Below the pieces are notes generated by a model. That model did not search any database and was not told the DNA's origin. It was given only the letters and a program-made list of their open reading frames with translations. Source: Sparassis latifolia (taxonomy: Eukaryota > Basidiomycota > Agaricomycetes > Polyporales > Sparassidaceae). From it: a stretch of 64,000 bases of DNA. Below are positions 10,492 through 20,925 of this stretch, piece by piece. The DNA is taken from NCBI GenBank assembly GCA_018466975.1, contig CM031554.1:62001-126000 (forward strand). The letters run 5' to 3'. Position numbers and translations under genes: made by a program. Position 1 is the first letter of the stretch. Each line of letters starts with the position of its first letter.

Positions 10492-11769
10492 ATACATTGT
10501 CGGAGAAATCTATTCAAAAGCGTAGAAATTTCTTTATCTGGTCGCCGACTCTGCGACTGATAGGAGGTAAGAGACCATTTATGGAATGTCCGAGTCGCCA
10601 CTGACTGAACTCTGGATTACATGAAACCAGGTTTACATCTGGACGAACGCAACCCCATCACTGTTGCGAGCTTGTATCGGTGGTTGGCGCTTCTGTTGAA
10701 GAAAAGATCTCAAGAATTCAACCTACACGCAGTGCAGATATTACCGACCGACGCCATCTTCAGGTATCTACCGCAGCGTGCTGGAGATGCACTCTCTCGT
10801 GACTCTCAGGAGTATCTCAAACCGGGTGACATCGGTGTATTCCTACCAGGTAGAGGTTTCAATAGTTTAATAGTACTCGGTGCTAAATACATCGTTTTTC
10901 CCGTCAGGCGACAGTCAGTCAAGGTTTCAGTACGATATTTGTTTCACCGGAATGCAAGTGACGTACGCTGAAGAGGCGGCTTTACGGCCAAAGAGAAAAG
11001 ACAGGGTACTGTGGTGCACAATAACTTTCTCGATCGGCGGCTGACTCACGATATTACCAGAACAATATGACAGAGTCATTCATTGAGGAGGTGCAGACAA
11101 GGGATGGGTATCGATGTGTACTCACAGGTACATCGTCCACAGATACACCTCTTGCGGTGTGCTGGATGGTCTTTCCGTCGTCGCTTCAACTAGTAAGCAA
11201 GTTCCATTTTCGTCGCGTGCACTGCGCAGACCGCGTCATCATAGGGTGGCTACTATGAAGGCCCGAACTCGGAACCGATCCGTACCGACATTACACTATA
11301 CCATACAACATCAAATGCATGGACGCTGCGCGCGGACCTCGCAGAGCTGTTCGTAAACAATAAGTGGGGGATCGATGTTGGTGTATGTCCTGCCCTCTTG
11401 AAATTTGCCACTGACTCACCAACTGACATGCGAATTCCACAGGAAAATTTCCGTGTGGTCTTTTTTGGCCTTTACGATGATTACTCGCATCTCTTACCTC
11501 AAGTTCCTTCGAACTTACCTCTTACTGGACCAATTTGCGAACGTCTTAATGAACACTTTACTCGGTGCTTGAGCTACAACATCCTCGGCGGCGACATTTA
11601 TGACAAGTATGATGGGTTTGATGTAAAGGACTACCTCGAAGATCTTGGATACTTCGACGGCGACGATCTTGATCCGGCTGATCCAGAATGGCAAACCGTG
11701 CTTGGGAAGGAGGTTTGGGAGTTGAGATTTAGGCTGAGGTGCGAGGAACTACAGGATCGGTGTGCATGA
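10492..11769 (+). pseudogene. HNH endonuclease-like protein, decayed copy 2
   Basis: Segments in order: SIQKRRNFFIW; LHLDERNPITVASLYRWLAL; AIFRYLPQRAG; EYLKPGDIGVFLPGRGFNS; then after a break EEVQTRDGYRCVLTG, which resembles the start of HNH_2-type nuclease domains (a Cys in an RDGY.C..TG setting); then a WTLRADLAELFVNNKWGID segment in another frame; and finally an open 123-codon frame (11398-11769) starting after a CCACAG acceptor, with FRVVFFGLYDDYSHLLP and an acidic tail. The His residues of the HNH motif are not readable. The minus-strand copy at 20.9-22.1 kb shares both ends. At least two frame breaks make it a pseudogene or a badly mis-spliced gene. The HNH assignment is inference from one short motif. 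Confidence 0.5.
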
Positions 11770-12354
11770 TATTCTTTTGGATGACATTTTGGAAGGTATC
11801 TAACGTGTTTGGCCACGTAGCTCCTCCCGATACAATGATACTCAATACTCTGACGACCAATAAACAGCCTAGGATAGATTTTGCTGTGTACATAGGTTGT
11901 GGATCACTTGTTGTTGATGTACACTAGCATACCCGTGGATGTTAAAAGTACGTGGGTGCTTCACATGTTGGTTCAAAATTTCCCGGAAGATGTTCCAAGT
12001 ACTCCAAAATTGACTCTCGGAGACGCTCTGACCCTCTTCGTTCTGGTGATCTGACGTCTCGGATTCCTTACACGCTCACAAATTCTGCCAGATCGAGTCC
12101 GTGTCGAGCCTTTAACACTCATCGTTGCAACGTCAACATCATGGAGTCTTGGTATCAAGGAAGTGGCAACGTGCGAATTGTCGACGCGCAGGTCGCTGCT
12201 CAGGAGATCTTATTGCATGACGTCTTCCTGTTTCAAGTTCAATTACATGAGGATGCAAGATATGTTCCAAGACTATCTCCGAGTGCCACACACGAGGCTA
12301 TTTCTTCTTCAGCTAAGTTCACATATAACCGTGGATTTAACGCGCGGCTCCCGC
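11770..12354. other. Intergenic, nothing recognised
   Basis: Open frames at 11952-12374 are basic or Ser-rich, with no recognisable domain and no convincing splice structure. Confidence 0.4.
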
Positions 12355-13295
12355 CAGCGAACCGTCAAATTTAGTCGTTCGCGAGACGCGTCGTGGAATG
12401 TAAGATTCCGACCGTCGGTGGGCCCCTGCGAGTGAACTGTCAAATCTTTCCATTCCCAGGTCGTGTTGCGAACTGTAAAATTCTGATGGTCGGGGTTGGA
12501 GTTTAGTGTACTATAATATTCTTACAATTGGCGATGCACCGTAACGTTCTGACAGTCCGTGTCGGAGAGTGTACTGTAAAATTTTAACGGTCGGCATCAG
12601 AGAGTGTACTGTAATATTCTGATGGTCGGCGTCGGAGAGTGTACTGTAGTATTTTGATAGTTGACCTTGCTGAGTGCACTTTTCAATTTTGACTGCTGGC
12701 TGTGCATGTGAGTTTGTGCAGAGTTATGTTGTGAACTGTGAAATTCTGACGGTCAGCATTGGAGAGTGTAAAATCCTGACAGTCCATGTGTGCACTGTCA
12801 GATTTTGATGGTTAGTTTCGGGGGATGCACCGTCAAATTCTGACCATTGGCTCAGTGAGTGAACAGTCAAATCTTGATACTCAGCCTCAGCAAATGAGTC
12901 ATCAAATATGGACGGCCTGCCTCGGAGATTGAATTGTCAAATGTAGACAGTTCAAACCCAAGTCATGGACTGTAAATTTCGAACACTTTGCACCAGTAAG
13001 TAAGGTTCGGTCCTCAGGAATTAGTATCTGGCCAGCTGTCAAATTCTGATAATTCACCATGAGCATACTTGGTGAAATGGGTCACAAATTATTAAATTTC
13101 GACTGCCTGAAGTATCAAACCTTCGGGGTGCGACCTTCTCTGGAGCCTCGTGATAGCGGCCTGTCCCAATTTGGCAACTGTGGTGTTCAAACGGTTGGTG
13201 ATGTGTGTGCGAACCGTGTAGCTTTAACAGCTTCAACTGTCAAATCAGGACCTTCGCAGTGTTCGAGACTATGCGGAGGCAAATTTTGCACATGA
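12355..13295 (+). repeat. Degenerate minisatellite M, block 1
   Basis: About twenty diverged units of roughly 35-45 bp. A typical unit reads GTGTACTGTAAAATTCTGA followed by .GGTCGGCGTCGGAGA. Many units centre on a near-palindrome of the form GTCAAATTTTGAC. Units weaken beyond 13060 but scattered TGTCAAAT.. segments continue to about 13290. The same unit type recurs at 17375-17660 and 20112-20465. Confidence 0.8.
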
Positions 13296-13378
13296 CTCAT
13301 CCTGTTGCACCACCGCAACCTGTCGTGCTCACTTTACCTTTCTCCACGAGGATTTCCTGGAAGAGATCTTGAAGCACT

Positions 13379-15277
13379 ATGCCGAAGGATGCGCAGCCTA
13401 AGCAGGTCACCATCCCCGAGGACCTTGTTGCTATTGAGAAGGCCTTAGTCTCCTATGGAAAGGCCCCCGCAGCCCGGAAGACTAAGCTAGGTGGTGAAAG
13501 TATGTCCCTATCCTTTTGAGATAGAGAAGCTCCTACTAGTATAGTTCATTGACTCCATGCTTTAACTCTAGAATATCGGAAGAGCTTACTGCTGAAGAAA
13601 GCGGAATTACAGAAAGAAGCTGGTGGTTCAACCGGTAGGTCTGCAGTGATTTATCTAATAATGCTCATGCCCAACATGGTGATCCATTCAGAAGTTTCTG
13701 TGCCTGAGGTGAACCAGATCATTCCACCTCCTGCTCGGGAGGAGTTACCTGCCACAGGAGAAATATCTGAAGTGCATGACGGTGAGTCACATTTTTGTCA
13801 ATTTAAAGGATTTTACCTTTTGTGCGAGTGGCAGGAACTAACGTACATTTTTTTTGAGACCCCCACATTGATCCTCGCCTCCGCGGCCGAGAAGTAAATC
13901 AGGAGATACAGCCAAGTACTGGACACGATAATGAAGCAGCGGTAACACTCCAACAGCATGGAGAAGTGTCCAAAGGATCTTCAGAAGATGATCCCATGGA
14001 TGTGGATAGCACGATGGAGATCCAGGAAATTGCACGTACGTTTATTTGATTTGCATGAATGTGAGGAGGTAAGCTGATAGCTCATCAGTCAAAGCCAGTG
14101 ACATCTCCGTGCTTGTCAAGCACTTCCCTGCTCCGCTTTTCAAGGAGTTGGAGAGAGCTGCCTTGAACATTTATGTCTTGATGCAGGCCGTCCCGTCATT
14201 CGACTTGGGCACCGCAGACCGCTCCAGCAACACTGTATGGCGAGAGATCGTGCAAGAGCTCGATCGAGTGATTACCATTGCCGATCAGACGGTATTAGAC
14301 CTGTGTACAAAGCTTGGACTGGATCAGATGAAAGCATACATCTCACCAATGCCGACACAGAATGGCGATCATCGCAAGGGAGTCTTACACTGGTTCGAGG
14401 TGAACATGGATTTGAATGTTGCCAAGCTTCTGCCGGAAACTTCCAATACTGAGAGAGACTTGGATGATGACAGTGCATCAGCCGGAAATGCAAAGGAGTC
14501 AGCAATGGAGCCCGCTGAACCGAAGAAAAATTCCAAGAATTACGGTAGCATCTTATTACACTAATCATTTGCCGTCGCTGAAATTCTAAGTTACTGCAGC
14601 ACCAAAAGTTCTTATATGGGACTATGAGAAGAAAGGCTTTGTCAAGCTGAAGCCCACGATTTGTCAAGAGGCCCGCGAAAAGCCATCATCATGGCTGGGA
14701 AGTATTGAAGCTGGCAGAGAAGCAGCTCTGGAAGTGCTACGGAACCGTGTACGTGACACATCTTATACTGATCAGAACCTATCTCACATAGTATGGCATG
14801 GCATCTTAGAATGGGAAGTTGGTCTGCCTCTCCTGCAGCAACGGTGGACGTGGAAATAGCAAACCCTCAAAGGGAGGTCCACTCCGAGGCAAGGGAGCAG
14901 GTTTCATGGGGTGTGAATGCCCAACCGACACTGCTCTTGTCGAGTTGTGGATCACAAAGGTGACCTCTCACTCTCCAGCAGTCCCGCATCGGGCAGAAAT
15001 ATCTGGATCAGACTCGAAGTTGAAAAATGCGGACTTTGCACTGAACCCGGTGACCTTGCGAATTATCAAGGCCGCTATCGGAGAAGCATCGGGCCTCACC
15101 ACTGATTCGATGTTCTATTCCGCACGCGAACGACTTGAGACGACATTGCGATGGGCATTGGATAGATTAGTTGAACAACTGACTGCGAAAGAGGACCAGG
15201 ATAAGCTGGAGTTGATTGCAAAGGAGTTGATTTCATTTTTGGCTGAGGCTCACGGACCAGCCGTACGCAGTGGTTGA
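13379..15277 (+). CDS. Uncharacterised 495-aa protein with CxxC/CxC motif
   Basis: An eight-exon model fits one frame: 13379-13499, 13572-13634, 13692-13781, 13835-13842, 13903-14035, 14089-14544, 14600-14748 and 14810-15277. All introns are 53-72 nt with GT donors and AG acceptors, and the coding total is a multiple of three. Exon 4 is an 8-nt microexon. The N-terminal part is Lys/Glu-rich (KYRKSLLLKKAELQKEA), the middle is acidic and then helical (APLFKELERAALNIYVLMQA), followed by an acidic linker. The last exon opens with LVCLSCSNGGRGNSKPSKGG and FMGCECPTD, a possible Cys cluster for metal or nucleic acid, and ends with a helical segment. I do not recognise the family. It lies between minisatellite block 1 and the CLC/ubiquitin-like remnants, with about 80 bp of leader. 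An intact frame in such decayed surroundings suggests selection or recent arrival. Confidence 0.65.
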
Positions 15278-15324
15278 CTATCGGAAAAGTGTCATAGATA
15301 AATATATTAAATGATGTCTAGTAC

Positions 15325-15894
15325 TACATTTGCTTATAAATCTCATGCTGCACTGGCAAGACAATGGCAATGGCGACGAGGAGCCACATGAGCTGTAGAC
15401 CGGGAGCATATTCCATCCGCTCGGGGTAGAACCCAGGTCACGCCCAACCGATGAGGTAGATGATCCTGTCATTATCGTCGCACGACTCACCCGGTCGAAA
15501 GATGGCAAGGGTGTCGATCCTCGGTGCAGCCTTTTCGTGAGCTATTGGGCTGAGTGGTTAGCTGTGGCAGCTGCAGAGTCAGTGTGGGTCTCGGTCTCGA
15601 CATGCTCAGTGCCCTGAAGATATACTGAGTGCGAAACAAAGGCGGATCACGGAGTGGGGCGACGGAGCACATGGGATGACGGAGTGCAGAGATAAGAATG
15701 ACGTGTAGGATCACGAAGAGTGGACCGAGGGAGAAGAGAGAAGCTGAGGGACACGTACTGGGTGCATTGTCATCCTTCATGACTGCTCCGGCATGTATGA
15801 GCTTGAAGGAGTCGGGAGGCAGCTGGGTGTACTCTGCGAGCTCTGCGCGGATCACCGAGAGTTTGATGTCAGACGGGCGAAGGGAGAAGTGCAG
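15325..15894 (-). pseudogene. Ubiquitin-like domain gene remnant
   Basis: The exon at 15759-15894 reads a clear ubiquitin-fold segment: SDIKLSVIRAELAEYTQLPP then DSFKLIHAGAVMKDDNAP, ending at a GTACGT donor after an acceptor CCTCACAG. The SFKLIHAGAVMKDDNAP signature is one I associate with ubiquitin-like domains at the N-terminus of fungal BAG-type proteins (from memory, moderate confidence). Downstream no BAG domain is found. Instead a short open segment at 15325-15430 reads GFYPERMEYAPGLQLMWLLVAIAIVLPV, a possible tail membrane segment, but a TGA sits just upstream in its frame. Start and linkage of the two pieces are uncertain. Confidence 0.45.
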
Positions 15895-16053
15895 TCTGTG
15901 AGGTGGTGCAGAGTAGCGAGAGACGCGTGTTGCATGACAGAGACAATAGAAAAGGTACGTGAGTAGAAGCTGCGCCAGTCTGCTGGAACGACAGTCTGTC
16001 AGCACACTGGCGATATCGAATGAGGGGGGAGGGGGGGGGAACCATACTCGATG

Positions 16054-17036
16054 CACAAGATCCCCTTGGGCGCGATCGCGTCTGTGACCATCTTCGCGAT
16101 GAGCACTGCGAGCATCACTGGAACCGCATACGTGAGCGTGTCCATCAGCTCGAACATGATCACCGCGAGCGACACCGTCATGCGCTGCACCACCGCAGTT
16201 TCATCACCATCTATCACCCGCATAAGCTAAATGAGCGGACGCACCGTGACGCCAGAGAGGGTCGCTGCGGCGCTGACCATGGTGTACAGCCCCGGGATGA
16301 TGCAGTCCAGATCGCCTTTGCACGCCGCGAACACCGGGCTGTCCGGATATGTGAACTGCAGCTACTGCACCAGGACCCCGACTATCTGTCCTGCGCACGC
16401 ACCCACTGCATAGAGCCACCATCAGCAAGCAGGGCAACGGAAACACACCACGAGAAACAGGAGGGGAGGACAGGAGCTCCAGGGGGGGGAAGAAGACGAC
16501 TGCGTGAGAGGGCGGGATGCACACCAGGACGACCTCGAGCACGGGGTGCTGCCGGAGCCACGTCCTGTTGCGGACGTGGCACGTCCAGAGGAAGTTCATC
16601 TTGGAGAAGTACGCGCCCCACACGCCCTATCATATGTGTCCAACTGTCATCTACTACGTCGATGTGAGAGCGAGCGGACGGCTACGTACGCCAAAGACGC
16701 CCAGCGGAAGAAAGAAGATCAGCTCGTACGCGTGCCAATCCTGTCACGGCCCTCGCGTGAGCACATGTGTGTGCTGTCGCCCTTGTCAGACAAGAGCTCG
16801 GCGGGCACGAACCTTGTCGTATGTCACTTGAAGGACCATGAGCTTGCCGCTCCCGAAGGGGTTGAGGAACCTGAGCGTCATCGCCGCGACCGTCGCGCAG
16901 AAGAAACTGGCCAAACAGGTCAGTGTCCATGATTCAAATAACACCACCACAGACGCGAGGCTGCCGGACTTACCTGCACCACATGACCTTGGGGGGAAAG
17001 AAGTATGAGACCTCCTCAAGGCTGAAGAGCATGCCA
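16054..17036 (-). pseudogene. CLC-type chloride channel remnant
   Basis: Minus-strand exons read an unmistakable CLC core: GMLFSLEEVSYFFPPKVMW (16974-17036), FFCATVAAMTLRFLNPFGSG with VTYDK, DWHAYELIFFLPLGVFG, GVWGAYFSKMNFLW with RQHPVLEVVL, then SPVFAACKGDLDCIIPGLY, TMVSAAATLSGVT, MTVSLAVIMFELMDTLTYAV and DAIAPKGI. These correspond to the middle and late membrane helices of eukaryotic CLC transporters. Typical short introns separate them. It is a pseudogene: a TAG at 16362-16364 follows GVLVQ, the N-terminal third with the selectivity-filter region is not found upstream, and the cytoplasmic CBS domains are missing where the ubiquitin-like remnant begins. Confidence 0.8.
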
Positions 17037-17374
17037 CTGATCAACAAGAAATGAGGGAGAATACACGACAAGTATCCCACCCCTACTCTCAGTGATCATC
17101 TCGTAGTTCCAGGCTTGAATCTTCGTAGACTCCCACTTGAGAAATAGAGGGCAGGATTGAGAGCACTCACCAGGTAAATGTTTGTAATGAATCTTTGACC
17201 ACAGTTATGAATTGAGGAAGTAGGCCGAATGCAAGAAGCGAGGGCCATGGGTCCAGGTGGACATCGTGACTGAATCGGTTGTGGACAAGGTGGCACTTGC
17301 AACACTTGAGCTCGATCGCGCGATGAACAGGAGAGCACTGAGGTGCGAAGAAAGAGTGTGCTGGAGCATTCAAT
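17037..17374. other. Leader of the CLC remnant, no exon identified
   Basis: A 3' splice site (GATCAG) lies at the edge of the first readable CLC exon, so the ancestral gene continued upstream. No CLC-like sequence is readable here in any frame. Confidence 0.4.
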
Positions 17375-17660
17375 CCTGACGGCTGTAAATTGACGTTAGC
17401 TGGCAGTGTAAACCTGGGTGTAAAAATATCGTAAATCTACGGCAGCTATGTACATACTCTGTGCATAGTCACCGGCATAGTTGGCGTGAATTTAAGACAC
17501 TTGCGGAGGAGGTTCAACCGTTCAAGTACAGCGCCCGGCGGTTTTGTCAAAGTTCGACGGTTGAACGTTGAACGCTGAGCGCCAACGCGTCAAAGTTTGA
17601 CGCTTGTGAGTGTCAACGCGTCAACGCGTCAATGCGTCAACAATTGTGCACGATGTTACG
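17375..17660. repeat. Degenerate minisatellite M, block 2
   Basis: Units around GTCAAAGTTTGACG and repeated CAACGCGTCAA segments (17530-17640) match the unit style of the block at 12355-13295. It abuts the 3' end of the Crypton reading frame (stop at 17671). Confidence 0.6.
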
Positions 17661-20111
17661 TCGAATTCCATTATTTCGTCGATACTAGTGCTAGATACAG
17701 GCTGGAGCTAAGTACGTGTTCGCGACCCGCGCTCCTTCGCCTCTCGCGCTGTATTCGCGCTTTTCGAACGGCTCCCACTAGTTTGGTATATTGGGACTGC
17801 AACTCCGGGTATGCAGCATCAAATAAATCGAAGTCCCCATTGTAGTGTATCATAAACTCGTCCCGCACCTTTTCAATCATACTCAACTTCTGTGCCTCAG
17901 ACCGATATTCGGTAGGCCGGAACATTGCTGACCACTTGGAAAGCGGAATCAACAGTCCCCTTTGAGGGTCTCCTTGCTCCCAATAGCGAAGCGCATCCTC
18001 AAGGGTGTGCGTTGTCGGGATCCGGCCAGGTTGAGCCTGTGGAGGTAGAGAAGTGAATGTCGAGCTGAGAGATACCAGGCTGCATTGAATATCGGCAGGA
18101 GGTTGTGAAGGAGATGCGGGTGATAGCAAGAGCGGTGAAGGAGGTACTGTTGGCAATGGTGTGGGTAGTGCACGACCGTGCAGCTCGAGTGCAGGTAGCG
18201 GGGATTCTAAATGTCAACATTTTATCTCGGTAATGTTTTTCTCGGTCTCTAATAGCAGAGCTTACCAGTTGTTGAAGGCGGCTGTATTTGTTCACCACGG
18301 TTTGGGGTGTTCAGAAGTAGTTCACCGACCCGCTGAAGCAATTGGTCACTGAATGCAATGAGGTCACCCTTGGAAACGCTCTGCGTGAGGTCCTGAGCAC
18401 CCATGAACGTCTCATGACGCTCAGACAACCGGTCTTCCATCAGAATATCACTGAAACCCTCCTCGTATGCCATTAACTCATCGAGGAGGTATCGCATGAT
18501 GGTACCAACCTGTTGGTAATTCTGGTCAGGCATAGGATTATACACGAGAAATTAATGACTCACATTTTCATTTGATGACCAGCCACCCCACCACTTCACC
18601 GCTTTCAGACTATATTTTCGCTCCGCCCACATGAAACGATACTGCGCTCCCCCTCGGCGAAAACAGTGAGTCGTGAACTTGCCCCTGCGGCCCGCCATAA
18701 GCTCCAACTTCTCCACCACGGATTCCAGCAACGTTTCAATGGCCGTTTGGCTGGTGGGCTCGCCGAACTTCACGCGACCAGTCGAAGCGATCGCCGGGAA
18801 GATAAAGTCGTCAGCTTGCAGAGGTCGTCCGAGGAGAGAACGAAGATGGGCGAGCCATGTCAGTAGGTGTGTATAGCAGTCAATCTCCGAGTGTGTGGTG
18901 TCGGGAGGTATTTTGTATGCCTGAGCTAGAAGGTATGGGCCGGAACGTCAGCATGCGGTAGAACATGTGCGAGACGTTCACAAAACGTACACTTTGTACG
19001 GTCTTGATTGGTCTTGCGGAATGTCAACCGAATCTCGTGGTACCGCCGACCGGTGTGCGAGACTTGTCCTGGCGAGATGTCGGAGCTGCGTAAATTGATC
19101 AGCTCGTCATTCCTATTGCCAGTAGACACGGTCAGCAGTTCGTTATACCAAATATGCACTACACGCACCGTGTCCACAAGCAAAAGGCTGTCGTCATGAA
19201 TGCCTTCATATACAACCGCTTTGTCTCAGATTTGAGCTCATGCGCAGCATCGGGTCGGTCTAACCAATCCATCAATACCTTGAGGTCCATTGGCAACATG
19301 GGTAGGGCTTGTGCTGACGTTCCGTCTTTCCGTCACGTTTGCGCAGGGAGTCATAGTAAGCTTTGAGCTCCATCTGGAATACCGGGATGCCTTCCCATTT
19401 GTCGGTGTGGGCATTGTACCGCCAGTAGTCACCTTGGCAGTTGTGTACCCTTTCACGGAGAAGGTGAATATTTTGGATAGAAATTGAAATGAGGACACAC
19501 AGCTCAAAGTACTCCTTGAATGCTGAACGCAATCCTTCGGCGGTCGCATACCCATGTTTTTCGTGGTCACATTTGTATGCCATCAGCAGGCGCAGCGCCG
19601 TGGCGTGTGCTCACCGATCTTGTCAAAAGCTCCCGCAAACGTGAACGTTCCTCCGGGATGCCGCGTTCACCACTCTGCTCACCTCCAGTGCTCGAGGGCC
19701 TGCCGTCCACTTCCTTCCGCCCCTCGTTGACCCACTGCGCCAGCCATGCCTTCCCACTTTTGACGTAGTTCGCGTAGGCCTTTCGAGTGTTCTTGGACTT
19801 GTACCACTGCTCTGTGGTGAGGTCGCTATGCTGGAGCAATTCGGATGTCGTCGGTTGAGCGGGTGCCGTGGGTTCAGTTGACGAGGCCTCCACCCTATTG
19901 ACTCTGCGCTTTCTGGGGCTCGTGCTGGTCGCCTTCTCTCTCAAAGAGGTTGTGCGAGTTGCGCGGGGCATGAAGCAGTGGGAGGCTGCCCGATGTGCAG
20001 CGCGGAGGAGCAAACCGGCAGGTGCAGGATTGCTCGCCCTGCGCTTCACAGACAAGTGGTCCCCGAGTGTCAAAAGGATACGGCCGGCGAGGCGGACAGG
20101 ACGAATCCAGA
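17661..20111 (-). mobile_element. Crypton-type DNA transposon (tyrosine recombinase)
   Basis: The interval carries a decayed recombinase gene on the minus strand and is bracketed on both sides by minisatellite M. Cryptons are fungal DNA transposons that move through a tyrosine recombinase and lack terminal inverted repeats; none is seen here. Exact ends cannot be set by eye: I place them where minisatellite-type sequence resumes. Either the element inserted into an M array or M-like units belong to its ends. Confidence 0.65.
17671..19971 (-). pseudogene. Crypton-F tyrosine recombinase with GCR1_C-like tail
   Basis: Probable ATG at 19971. N-terminal block: STELLQHS-like region with KNTRKAYANYVKSGKAWLAQ (SAM-like core-binding part). 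Then LLMAYKCDHEKHGYATAEG and CQGDYWRYNAHTDKWEG. The catalytic positions of tyrosine recombinases are all readable: Arg in TRNDELINLRSSDI, reached by splicing the 56-nt intron 19113-19168; Lys in RLTFRKTNQD; HxxR in THCFRRGGAQYRFM; Trp in WWGGWSSNENV; and Tyr in IMRYLLDEL, after a GTGAGT...AACAG intron. A further intron (GTAAGC...TTTAG) leads to a Pro-rich linker and a C-terminal GCR1_C-like DNA-binding domain (DALRYWEQGDP...YRSEAQKLSMIEKVRDEF). Frame breaks near 19590, 19318 and 18935 make it inactive as read. Confidence 0.8.
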
Positions 20112-20465
20112 TTTGACGGTTACTGTGTCAGGGAATGGTCAAAATTGACAGTCGGCGCGTCATGATGAAGTGCGCAGATCTGACATTCGACGCGTCGCAG
20201 AACGAGGTGCCAGATATTTACCGTTGACGCGTCGAGCACGTGAGGCGCTGGAAATTGACGGTTGAGGCATCACAGAGGTAAAATGCCCAGAATTAACAGT
20301 TCGTGCGAGAGGTCGACAGTAAAGTGTCAAATGCAGACACTACAGACCAGGAGAGCTCGAAGTGTATAAATCTATGTATTTCAGAACGAAGTGTATAAAT
20401 TTGACGGTCGGCGCGCGGTGAACGGGTTAAATTTGACGGTTGGGGTAAAATGTAAATTAGGGTCA
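20112..20465. repeat. Degenerate minisatellite M, block 3
   Basis: Units such as GTGTATAAATTTGACGGTCGG and AAATTGACGGTTG repeat at irregular spacing and match the unit style of the blocks at 12355 and 17375. It borders the 5' side of the Crypton. Confidence 0.65.
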
Positions 20466-20925
20466 ACTATGACCTACATATCTACAACTAATACCTGAAT
20501 CATTCTTCACGGCATCTCCACCCATAGAGAACAACGTGCTTAGATCAGAAGGATAGTACACAGGTCTCTACTCCGTCGCATCAAGCTCCGGATGAATCGA
20601 TAGCCTGTGAGGTGAGCACTTGCATTGCACATCTATCGACACGGCATATTCCTCCGCATGGGATTTCTGTGCGCCTCCATACACCGGCCTGTGATCCTCT
20701 TGTGTCATGGAGAGGCGGAAGTTTTCATCTACACGATCATCCGGGTTCAATATCAATGCGCGCCCTCGTTACGGAGCCCTTGTCTTAAGGTTTACCTTGT
20801 GTCTTCGTTATTGATCTTCTATTTATTCTCAAGTTTATGCACTTAGCCCCTCGTTCTCGCTGGGCGAGAGATAGCTTTGTCCTAGTACACGAGAGAGTAT
20901 TCTTGCTTACTGATCTTACCGTTCT
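20466..20925. other. Intergenic, nothing recognised
   Basis: No gene or defined repeat seen. Confidence 0.4.

Noticed and set aside
12355..20465. A Starship-type giant element
   Set aside because: Starship captains carry a DUF3435-type recombinase and sit at one end of the element. Here the recombinase is of Crypton-F type with a GCR1_C-like tail, and the interval is only 8 kb with no defined ends. Kept only as a question in the findings.
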